From assembly GCA_000621985.1 (NCBI GenBank), contig JHWW01000007.1:1-64000 (forward strand): a DNA stretch of 64,000 nucleotides. Direction: 5' to 3'. The notes under the pieces were generated by a model. The model was given only the letters and a program-made list of their open reading frames with translations, searched no databases and was not told the origin of the DNA. The position numbers and the translations under genes were made by a program. The stretch is from Lachnospiraceae bacterium V9D3004. Its GTDB lineage: Bacteria > Bacillota > Clostridia > Lachnospirales > Lachnospiraceae. This document shows, piece after piece, positions 27,812 through 34,552 of this stretch (position 1 is the first letter of the stretch; every line of letters starts with the position of its first letter).

Positions 27812-28440
27812 TTGCAAGCCTCCTTTCCGCAGCATAAATGCATATGCACCTTATACAAATAGGTATTTACTCTATTCGTTGTGTCAAGTTCGATAACATC
27901 AGCAAGCAAACGTGTCTCATATAATTCCACATCTATTTGTTTGCGATAAATAATACCAAAATAAACCCCGTAAAAAAATTTCAAGGCTCCTATTACGCTG
28001 ACAATCTTAACCTCCTTGCCCTTGAATATCTTTCTAAGTATGAGATACAATATTACACCCAGTGTACCACCGACTGTATTGGTAATTAAATCGGTTATAT
28101 CACTTGCACCTAGTGCAAATATCCATTGGGTAACTTCAAACCCAAGGCTTAGTAAAGCGCATAATACTATTCCCAAAACTGCCTTTCTTTTGTTAAAGGC
28201 AGCAAAATAAAATCCAGCAGGAATAAATATCAGCACATTGTCTAATACTTCCCTAATATGAAACAAAGATCCGGATATCTGATCATAATATAACGGAATA
28301 AGGTTGATTGCTCTAATTGATGGAATTCTTTCAATACTGTCTGCCAGCTTAAAAAGAATTATCCAGCAAAGAATCAGCAGGTATATACCCATTACAACAT
28401 ATGCAAATATCTTATCTTTATGTTTTACATTGTCTGTCAT
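27808..28440 (-). CDS. VanZ-family membrane protein
   Basis: A 210-residue protein with a VanZ domain: helix 1 VVMGIYLLILCWIILFK, then INLIPLYYDQ, EVLDNVLIFIPAGFYFA and SLGFEVTQWIFALGASDITDLITN cut by family pattern. VanZ was first seen in the teicoplanin resistance transposon Tn1546; housekeeping homologues occur widely. The last 60 residues are extra and cysteine-containing (HLCCGKEACK), perhaps because the frame now runs into the next gene's ribosome-binding site. Confidence 0.85.
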   Translation of the reverse strand: MTDNVKHKDKIFAYVVMGIYLLILCWIILFKLADSIERIPSIRAINLIPLYYDQISGSLFHIREVLDNVLIFIPAGFYFAAFNKRKAVLGIVLCALLSLGFEVTQWIFALGASDITDLITNTVGGTLGVILYLILRKIFKGKEVKIVSVIGALKFFYGVYFGIIYRKQIDVELYETRLLADVIELDTTNRVNTYLYKVHMHLCCGKEACK

Positions 28441-28602
28441 ATTATTTATCCTGTCTCAAATTAGGGCTTAACAATCGATATTTGTAATTTATATACCCGA
28501 TAAGCTCCGAATTTGTACCGTCTTTTCGCATAATAATTCAAAATATATGATAGCACAAATTCCTTAAGATTTCAATGACATTCGTTAACATAACATGATA
28601 TA

Positions 28603-28791
28603 TTACTCTCTTACATCTGTTTTATAAAGCTTAGCCATATTCAATAAATTATCAACCGAAACCGGATGCTGGTTGTTTTCAAAATACCTTAGAGTTCTAT
28701 CTGTGATTCCTAACGCTTTTGCTGCTTCTTCTTGTGACAAATTGGCATTGATCCTTGCCTCTTTAATCATTTTTGCTGTAAAACTCGACAT
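28603..28791 (-). CDS. Small XRE/HTH regulator
   Basis: A 62-residue Cro/CI-type helix-turn-helix alone: SFTAKMIKEARINANLSQEE, AAKALGITDRTLRYFENNQHP, then VDNLLNMAKLY. AAGGAGG precedes ATG 28791. A perfect 16 bp palindrome 20-35 bp upstream is the likely autoregulatory operator. No partner gene follows before the AAA/VanZ pair. Confidence 0.85.
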   Translation of the reverse strand: MSSFTAKMIKEARINANLSQEEAAKALGITDRTLRYFENNQHPVSVDNLLNMAKLYKTDVRE

Positions 28792-28810
28792 TTTTTAAAC
28801 CTCCTTCAAC

Positions 28811-28826
28811 CGGAAACATGTTTCCG
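28811..28826. promoter_or_regulatory. 16 bp palindromic operator of the XRE gene
   Basis: CGGAAACATGTTTCCG is a perfect 16 bp palindrome 20 bp upstream of the XRE start codon, the size and position of a Cro/CI operator. Confidence 0.65.
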
Positions 28827-28832
28827 CTTTTG

Positions 28833-28858
28833 CCCCAAACGCAAAAAAGCGTCTGGGG
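28833..28858. repeat. GC-rich hairpin upstream of XRE gene
   Basis: CCCCAAACGC and GCGTCTGGGG pair over 10 bp with one mismatch around an A6 loop, seven bases from the palindromic operator. It could be a second operator or a leader hairpin. Confidence 0.5.
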
Positions 28859-28952
28859 AATTTTCATGTTAAAACACCTCGAACGCTTCAAAAAAATTGT
28901 AAACAACAGATTCAGATATACTAATCCGTTTATAGCACCTTATAATTTTAGA

Positions 28953-28988
28953 TATAAAAAAATAGGGAGCCTGTAACAGACTCCCTAT
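28953..28988 (-). terminator. Strong Rho-independent terminator
   Basis: ATAGGGAGCCTG (28962-28973) pairs with CAGACTCCCTAT (28977-28988) with one wobble and a three-base loop. On the minus strand a run of seven T follows. It ends the transcript from the LexA-like fragment. Confidence 0.88.
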
Positions 28989-29084
28989 ACTAGAAATAGC
29001 TTATTTACAAGCTTTTCAGGAAATCTGAACCCGTTTTTCTTATGATAAATCTTTGACGATTGTCTCATAAAATCTTTCGAGATT

Positions 29085-29375
29085 TCAAAAGTTCCCAAAA
29101 AACAGTGTGGGAACGCCGCAGGAAACAGCACCAAGAAGTGCTACGCTTGTAAACTCTGTCTGAACCTTCTCGGTCTGCTCAGTAGAAATCTGCTGGCCAT
29201 CATATCTGATCATGCCATTGTCACTCATGTTTAACAGATACTTATATGCAGTTCCTCTGGCAATACCGACCGCATTCGCAATCTCTGTTGTAGACGGTGA
29301 GTGGCGATAGTTCTTGTAGTATTCCTCTACGAATGACTTAATAGTACCCATAAGCTCTGTAGATTTATGTCTCAT
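29085..29375 (-). pseudogene. LexA-like repressor truncated before the protease domain
   Basis: The 96-residue frame has the LexA-type winged helix (KSTELMGTIKSFVEEYYKNY, STTEIANAVGIARGTAYKYL, NMSDNGMIRYDG) and then reaches VALLGAVSCGVPTL, the conserved start of the S24 self-cleavage domain. The family would continue with the Ser/Lys protease; here it ends FFGNF and stops. GAAAGGA precedes ATG 29375. The DNA-binding half could still be made, but without dimerisation and cleavage. Decay of a prophage or element repressor is likely. Confidence 0.7.
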
Positions 29376-29536
29376 ACGCCGTTCCTTTCTAAAGGAAGCA
29401 ATCTGCTTTCGTTACTTCCTATTTGAAATAGTATATCACCACGAACACTTGTTTGTAATATTAATCTACAAAATAACAAAAACATCTGACAGCCGCGAAA
29501 ATCGTGCACTCCCCCTTTTATGATTATAATGGTAGC

Positions 29537-29564
29537 AAAAAACCTGTCCCAATATAGGGACAGG
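29537..29564 (-). terminator. Rho-independent terminator
   Basis: CCTGTCCC (29543-29550) and GGGACAGG (29557-29564) form an 8 bp perfect stem with a six-base loop, followed by TTTTTT on the minus strand. It ends the two-gene unit 30212-29638. Confidence 0.88.
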
Positions 29565-29637
29565 AATTAACCAATGTAATGGGGAAAGCATCAGCTCTGT
29601 CCCCATCCTTCCCCAGCACACTTGTCAATCTACATTG

Positions 29638-29778
29638 CTAGATTTTCTTAGAGAAATGATATCCAGCATTTGTAAGAACTCTTCTAACATCTTCATAGCT
29701 TCGACCAGAAGCCTTAGCCATTTCTCTGATTGTCATCTTACGCGCTGCATAGGTATCAATAATCTGTTGATCACTCAT
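29638..29778 (-). CDS. 46-residue helix-turn-helix protein
   Basis: A short gene starts at ATG 29778 behind AAAGGAGGAG and encodes MSDQQIIDTYAARKMTI, then REMAKASGRSYEDVRRVLTNAG and a basic end HFSKKI. The middle fits a helix-turn-helix of the Hin/HTH_23 type. It begins 14 bases after the stop of the gene at 29793 and is followed by a good terminator, so the two form a small operon controlled by the dyad at 30255-30296. Confidence 0.7.
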   Translation of the reverse strand: MSDQQIIDTYAARKMTIREMAKASGRSYEDVRRVLTNAGYHFSKKI

Positions 29779-29792
29779 GTTTTCTCCTCCTT

Positions 29793-30212
29793 TCAATTTA
29801 TAATCCTGTACATTGCAGCTCTATTTGAAATAGTTAATTTAGGTTTTCCATTTTCAAAAATCTGTTCAACCTTCTCAAAAGGTTTTTTCCCAACCATACG
29901 ATTAAATTCTTTACCAATCTGGGCTTTAATTGCACTTGGTTTTCCTGCATAAACCATCTCGATTTTTCTATATGTTTCTGAGGCTTCATTAATATCAAAT
30001 CCCTCAGAATCTTTTTTCTTTTTAACAAATTCTTCTATTTCAGAAAAAACTTTCGTTCTTAATTCAACATTAGAAAGCTTAGTTGCCGGAATAAGTCCGT
30101 AATGCTTTTTCAAAATATCAATAACGATGGCATTGCTGTTTACACCAAGTTTTTCAACATCCTCATTGATTTTCATTGATAGATCATCATCTGTATAAAA
30201 CTGAATTCTCAT
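29793..30212 (-). CDS. Putative ribbon-helix-helix-type DNA-binding protein
   Basis: A 139-residue protein. Residues 1-45 (MRIQFYTDDDLSMKINEDVE, KLGVNSNAIVIDILKKHYG) look like a beta strand followed by two helices, as in ribbon-helix-helix regulators. The rest is lysine-rich, helical and unrecognised, with a possible second DNA-binding part (GKPSAIKAQIGKEFNRMV, KLTISNRAAMYRII). ATG 30212 with GGAGGAG ten bases upstream is preferred to the upstream in-frame start at 30263, which would lie inside the operator arm. It is probably autoregulated through the adjacent dyad. Confidence 0.6.
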   Translation of the reverse strand: MRIQFYTDDDLSMKINEDVEKLGVNSNAIVIDILKKHYGLIPATKLSNVELRTKVFSEIEEFVKKKKDSEGFDINEASETYRKIEMVYAGKPSAIKAQIGKEFNRMVGKKPFEKVEQIFENGKPKLTISNRAAMYRIIN

Positions 30213-30254
30213 AGACAACCAACTCCTCCTTATATATTTAATATTGAGCGCTAT

Positions 30255-30300
30255 CTCTATCACTCAAACATATAATACCACTATTGAGTGATAGAGTCAA
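30255..30300 (-). promoter_or_regulatory. Promoter with 13 bp operator dyad
   Basis: On the minus strand TTGACT (30300-30295) and TATTAT (30277-30272) are separated by 17 bp. CTCTATCACTCAA (30255-30267) and TTGAGTGATAGAG (30284-30296) are a perfect 13 bp inverted repeat, one arm in the spacer and the other just after the -10. A repressor bound to both arms would cover the promoter. Confidence 0.75.
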
Positions 30301-30309
30301 CGCTCAATT

Positions 30310-30349
30310 AAAATAATACCACTGGCGGACTCATCACTAGCCAGTGGTA
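30310..30349 (-). terminator. Terminator of the SEC-C gene
   Basis: TACCACTGGC (30317-30326) and GCCAGTGGTA (30340-30349) form a perfect 10 bp stem with a 13-base loop, followed on the minus strand by TTATTTTAATT. It lies eight bases after the SEC-C stop codon. Confidence 0.75.
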
Positions 30350-30356
30350 AATATAG

Positions 30357-31652
30357 CTATTTCCTTCCACAACATTTTTTGTATTTTTTCCCGCTTCCAC
30401 ACGGGCAAGGCTCGTTGGGATATATTTTTTTCTTATTATCTCTAATCCTAAACATTTCAATTCTATTTGAAACTATTCTGTCTCCGAAAGCTTTTAGCTT
30501 CTCGACACGTTCAGAATCTATTTCTATTCTCTTATACAATGTTGCATCAACATCTGCTATTCTACCCATATCGTCAAGTGAAACATATATATAATAGCAG
30601 ACTTCACTTCCGCTCTTAATTAGATTTGCCTCGACATAATCCTTTCTTTCATCTTGTGAAATAACAGTTATATCAGGTATATTTACAAATAAACTATAAC
30701 TAGCATCCCCAAAACTAATAGCTGGAATCATCCTCCCAAGTTCTTTTTCCCGCAAAGCTATACTGGATATAGATTCTGCGAAATAGCTCTTTGTGTCAGA
30801 TGATAAATCAAGCAAAAAGTTTGTAATTTGAAGGGGTGTCTTAATATCTTCCTTTATTACTAATTTATTAATAATCTGTTCAATATAGCTAGGAATACTC
30901 TGCCTTGGTTTTTCCGTCTTTTTCCCCAATAATTTATCTGCATAGTATCTATCAAGATCTTCTCTATAGCCATTGAAATGAATTGGCATTCCATTAGCTA
31001 TACCATCCGCCTGAAGAGTATACATATTGTGATTTATATAGAGCCCCAAGTGATCTAACTCATCAAATGTATATACACTGGATGCTCTTGTGGCCATCGT
31101 TCTCTGCTTAATAAAATGTATAAACTCTGTTGGAGAATCAAAATAATCCTTATATACCCATAAATCATCTATAGATATACTTATGATGTCTTCTTTAGCG
31201 TCTGCGATTTCAATCTTCTCAATTGCCGCAGCAATTTCATTAATGTCATCAACAGTCACAGCAAACATATAAATCTGAGAATAGTCTCCTTTTCTAAGTG
31301 AAAAGCTATACTCTTTTAAAGCATCATCTTTATAAAACATCACCTCTGGCGATGATTCAATATATTTCTTTACCCTAACACATTGTTTTTCTGCCTTTTG
31401 GATTAAATTATTAATTGATACTTTATGGGCACTTAAATCCAATATCGCTGGCGTGTAAGTAAAAGAAGCACCCTTAACTTCTATCACAAACAGCACATCT
31501 TTATACCCTATAATCAGATCATTTTCCGCACTCCCGCCTTTTATTTTATAATGATTAGATCTATAAACATTACAGCCAGGTAGTAATTCCGAAAAAATAT
31601 ATCCAACTATGTTTTCACTAGCATCTGTTTGAGATTTTTTCCATCTCTCCAC
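30357..31652 (-). CDS. SEC-C protein with nuclease-like domain (3' part of a split gene)
   Basis: The 431-residue frame begins with a PD-(D/E)XK-like region (ENDLIIGYKDVLFVIEVKGA, residues about 42-60). The middle is conserved in the family (SISIDDLWVYKDYF, ELDHLGLYINHNMYTL). It ends in a SEC-C zinc motif, EPCPCGSGKKYKKCCG. From memory, relatives in Lachnospiraceae carry this together with the upstream frame as one protein of about 780 residues. Here a TAG in the first frame and GTG 31652 in this frame separate them; a one-base slip at T6 (31673-31678) would rejoin them. Function unknown. Confidence 0.75.
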   Translation of the reverse strand: MERWKKSQTDASENIVGYIFSELLPGCNVYRSNHYKIKGGSAENDLIIGYKDVLFVIEVKGASFTYTPAILDLSAHKVSINNLIQKAEKQCVRVKKYIESSPEVMFYKDDALKEYSFSLRKGDYSQIYMFAVTVDDINEIAAAIEKIEIADAKEDIISISIDDLWVYKDYFDSPTEFIHFIKQRTMATRASSVYTFDELDHLGLYINHNMYTLQADGIANGMPIHFNGYREDLDRYYADKLLGKKTEKPRQSIPSYIEQIINKLVIKEDIKTPLQITNFLLDLSSDTKSYFAESISSIALREKELGRMIPAISFGDASYSLFVNIPDITVISQDERKDYVEANLIKSGSEVCYYIYVSLDDMGRIADVDATLYKRIEIDSERVEKLKAFGDRIVSNRIEMFRIRDNKKKIYPNEPCPCGSGKKYKKCCGRK

Positions 31653-31657
31653 ATACG

Positions 31658-32710
31658 CTATTCCTTTAGAAAAAATAGCTGTTTGTAATGCACGAAAAAA
31701 TTATCAAAAAAATTATAATAATCAAAGCAATAGCTTACCCCAGACAATCTGATAAATGGTCTCCGCTGAACTGGCAACTCCCAAATAGGCCACCCGCTAT
31801 AAAGTTCATGGTCATAAAATGAAGAATCTGAATCTATTTCGAGAGAAAGATCCTCTATCAAAAAATCTGGCCATTTTGTATGTTTCTTTACATCAAAAAG
31901 GTCCAATCCTATCATCTGCATCATGGTTTCATGAGCCTCTTCTTGGTAATCATCCGGCAGATTATCAAAGAAGTCCGGAAGTCTATCCATTAAAGTTCTC
32001 ATTTTCTTAGCTGCATCAAACCGACCAGATGATAGGTTATGCTCCATCACTTTCAATCCATCAATTAACTCTTTACTTGATAAACCGTATATCTCTTTGA
32101 TTTCTTCGTTATGAGGATTAATCAAGGCGCTTAAAACCTGAATTCTAAAATTCTGATATTGATTACCACGAACTAATGCCATTGGCTGCGCCAGCATTAA
32201 GTATTTAAGCTCATCGTCAGATACCGCATGTTCTGACTCTGCCTTTGCAGCCCAAACCATGTAAAAATGCTGCATCTTCCCATATAACAACGTAGAAAGA
32301 CGCATTATATCCGCATATATTGACTCATCTTTGTTATCCACTTCTTTATTATCCTCATATATATTAGGTGAGGATACGAGAACACTTTGAACATACTCTA
32401 CTGATCTCAATTGACAATTTAAATCTGCAGAATAATCAATTTCTGACGTCTTATTTAAAGAAGCAAACATGTTCATAGAAACAAGATAATTCAGCAAATT
32501 TTCTGGACTAACCTGCCCTATCAATTCCCTTATTCTTGTAACTAAATCATTAATTTCTTCTACTAACGGTTCATAAGATTCCGCTATTTTACGGACCCAT
32601 AATGTATGTTGTTCTTCTGTCATATGATTTGAACTCACTACTGTATTTCCAAATCTAGCAAGCTCAAACACTCCGTCGTTATAGTAATCATCCGCCTTAA
32701 CCTTTTTCAA
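31658..32710 (-). CDS. 5' part of the split SEC-C protein
   Basis: A 350-residue, helix-rich acidic frame that ends RRPFIRLSGVSYCFDYYNFF DN with the tail HYKQLFFLKE. In one-piece relatives YCFDYYN continues directly into the nuclease-like domain, which here lies in the other frame at 31652. The gap is five bases. TTG 32710 behind GGAGGGGG is the start. The N-terminal 300 residues have no recognised domain. The 93 bp upstream (32711-32803) hold nothing notable. Confidence 0.7.
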   Translation of the reverse strand: MKKVKADDYYNDGVFELARFGNTVVSSNHMTEEQHTLWVRKIAESYEPLVEEINDLVTRIRELIGQVSPENLLNYLVSMNMFASLNKTSEIDYSADLNCQLRSVEYVQSVLVSSPNIYEDNKEVDNKDESIYADIMRLSTLLYGKMQHFYMVWAAKAESEHAVSDDELKYLMLAQPMALVRGNQYQNFRIQVLSALINPHNEEIKEIYGLSSKELIDGLKVMEHNLSSGRFDAAKKMRTLMDRLPDFFDNLPDDYQEEAHETMMQMIGLDLFDVKKHTKWPDFLIEDLSLEIDSDSSFYDHELYSGWPIWELPVQRRPFIRLSGVSYCFDYYNFFDNFFVHYKQLFFLKE

Positions 32711-32803
32711 CTAACCTTTTCCCCCTCCATTTCTTATATATATCTTCTGTATGCGCACTTATCAAAAATGTTTTTGTTTTTTCGTTACGAATTGCTCATA
32801 TAC

Positions 32804-33241
32804 CTAGCGCATATCCGGTTCAATTCTAGATAACACTTCATCTTTATATTTATCAGGAACACCATAAAACGCTTCTGCAATTCCAGCTGCAATACATGTT
32901 AACGTATCACAATCTCCACCTAAAGATACTGCGCATCGAACTACGTCCTCATAATCAGTTCCTTCCAAGAAGGCTGTGATAGCTTCAGGAACTGTTTCCT
33001 TGCAGCTTTCTACATGACGATATGCTGGGCGGATCTCATCAAGTGTTCTTGATAAATCATATCTAAACTCATCTATAATATATTTCTTAATCTCATCCTT
33101 TGACTTTCCTGTTCTTGCCAAGAAAATTGCTGAAGCTGTAGCTTCTGCGCCTTTTATTCCTTCAGGATGATTATGCGTAACCTCTGCTGTAATCCTTGCT
33201 ACTTCTCTTGTACGATCTATGGTATCATAAAGGAGTTGGAA
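32804..33241 (-). pseudogene. ADP-ribosylglycohydrolase C-terminal fragment
   Basis: The open frame reads YDTIDRTREVARITAEVTHN, HPEGIKGAEATASAIFLART and VRCAVSLGGDCDTLTCIAAG, the last third of DraG-type ADP-ribosylglycohydrolases with the metal-binding GGDxDT motif. The N-terminal two thirds are missing. The frame opens at a TGA (33244-33242), and homology starts only at about 33223, where it joins the start of a DUF4411 gene. No start codon gives a working enzyme. Confidence 0.85.
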
Positions 33242-33267
33242 TCAATTAAAAACTTTTCTTCTACCAT
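33217..33267 (-). pseudogene. DUF4411 (PIN-like toxin) N-terminal stub
   Basis: ATG 33267 overlaps the ImmA-type gene's stop and encodes MVEEKFLIDSNSFMIP before TAG 33217. MVEEKFLIDSNSF is the conserved start of DUF4411 proteins, PIN-like toxins that normally follow exactly this kind of metallopeptidase gene. The remaining roughly 150 residues have been replaced by the ADP-ribosylglycohydrolase fragment. Confidence 0.7.
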
Positions 33268-34430
33268 TCCACACCTCCATGACGCTGCACAACATCAGAA
33301 AATGTCTTGCGGCTTGTATTTGTCAGACGATATGCTTCTGTATAAGAAGTTCTACCCATATTGATGCTTTCACATAATGCTCTCACAAAGCATCCGTCTA
33401 AACGAGAACCCATGGTATTATAATAATTTCCACCAGAGCTCTCTTTGTTCTCTTTCATCTGATTGTAATTGTCAATTGCGGTCTGAACTACTGTATTATA
33501 CACATCCTGCTTTATCTTCTTACAATCCATCGCTTTTCTTGCAATAACAATCTCACCACAACGGAAATATTTCGCCAACTCAGTAATGGTTGCATACACA
33601 TCCATATCAATATCGCTGGCATTCCATTTATTCAGGAATACACTCTTTGGTACAATTAACTCTCCAGCTACTGCATTACACATTACTTCCGTGGCACTCA
33701 CACCATCCACACGATTTCTTCTGTCATTAAACAAATCATCTTCACCAATCCAAATATGAGCCACTTCATGTAATAGAGAAAATAACTTAGCACCATTAGA
33801 ATCTGCTGTATTAATAAATATAAGCGGAGCCCATTCATCAACCATAGCAAACGCCCTGAACTCATTTACATCCAATGCACGATGTGTATTCTTTCCTACC
33901 ACACCGCTCATCATCACAACTACACCACATTCTTCCAGCTTTCCTCTGATATAGCTGAAAACTTCTCTAGAGTCCTTGCATTTTTCGTACCGAGTATCTT
34001 CTAAGTCTAAATCCTTACGAATTCTATCAACGATAATACCGGCATCCTTAACACCCCTCATGCAACCAACAACAGGCAACACATCAAAACCCAGCTCCTG
34101 TCTGTAATCCTTCATCCAATCCTGAACACTTTCCATTTCATGAATTGTATCAATCAGATTACGACTTGGATTTGCAAGCTGAATACTATCTACAGTACGA
34201 TATTCCAGTAATTCAATCTGCTCTACTGGTGGTGTCTGCAAGAAGAAATATCCCAATGGAATATTGGCTTTCTTACTAAAATCCTCTATCTGATTAAAGG
34301 TCGGAGTCTTAGTACCGTTAAGCCACTGTGTTATATTGTTCATCAATTTATCGCCAAGTTTTTCTTCTTGTGTTTGACTTAAAGCCCAGCTAATTATTTC
34401 TGGCTGAATATTCACATTCACTGCTGGCAT
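33261..34430 (-). CDS. ImmA/IrrE-family metallopeptidase with XRE domain
   Basis: The 389-residue protein has an N-terminal XRE-like helix-turn-helix (SWALSQTQEEKLGDKL, QWLNGTKTPTFNQIEDFSKK, NIPLGYFFL) and a C-terminal ImmA/IrrE zinc protease domain with HEVAHIW (HExxH) near residue 222 and NAVAGELIVP. These proteins act as antitoxin-proteases for DUF4411/PIN toxins or cleave phage repressors. ATG 34430 behind AAGGAGG is chosen over GTG/ATG upstream. The toxin partner is destroyed, so this is an orphan antitoxin. Confidence 0.88.
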   Translation of the reverse strand: MPAVNVNIQPEIISWALSQTQEEKLGDKLMNNITQWLNGTKTPTFNQIEDFSKKANIPLGYFFLQTPPVEQIELLEYRTVDSIQLANPSRNLIDTIHEMESVQDWMKDYRQELGFDVLPVVGCMRGVKDAGIIVDRIRKDLDLEDTRYEKCKDSREVFSYIRGKLEECGVVVMMSGVVGKNTHRALDVNEFRAFAMVDEWAPLIFINTADSNGAKLFSLLHEVAHIWIGEDDLFNDRRNRVDGVSATEVMCNAVAGELIVPKSVFLNKWNASDIDMDVYATITELAKYFRCGEIVIARKAMDCKKIKQDVYNTVVQTAIDNYNQMKENKESSGGNYYNTMGSRLDGCFVRALCESINMGRTSYTEAYRLTNTSRKTFSDVVQRHGGVEW

Positions 34431-34504
34431 AGCACTACCTCCTTCCAATCAAACTTTTCTGATGTAATTATATCAAAAAAAATCAGTTTTGCACCAACTT
34501 TCTC

Positions 34505-34544
34505 AAAAAAAATCCCACTACCTACATTTCTGTAAATAGTGGGA
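34505..34544 (-). terminator. Terminator of the recombinase gene
   Basis: TCCCACTA (34513-34520) and TAGTGGGA (34537-34544) form an 8 bp stem, followed by eight T on the minus strand. It lies nine bases after the recombinase stop codon. Confidence 0.88.
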
Positions 34545-34552
34545 CGAAAATC

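Noticed and set aside
30255-30296. tetO-like operator (CTATCACT/AGTGATAGAG)
   Set aside because: Half-sites share a few bases with tetO but the arm spacing differs and no TetR or efflux gene is adjacent.
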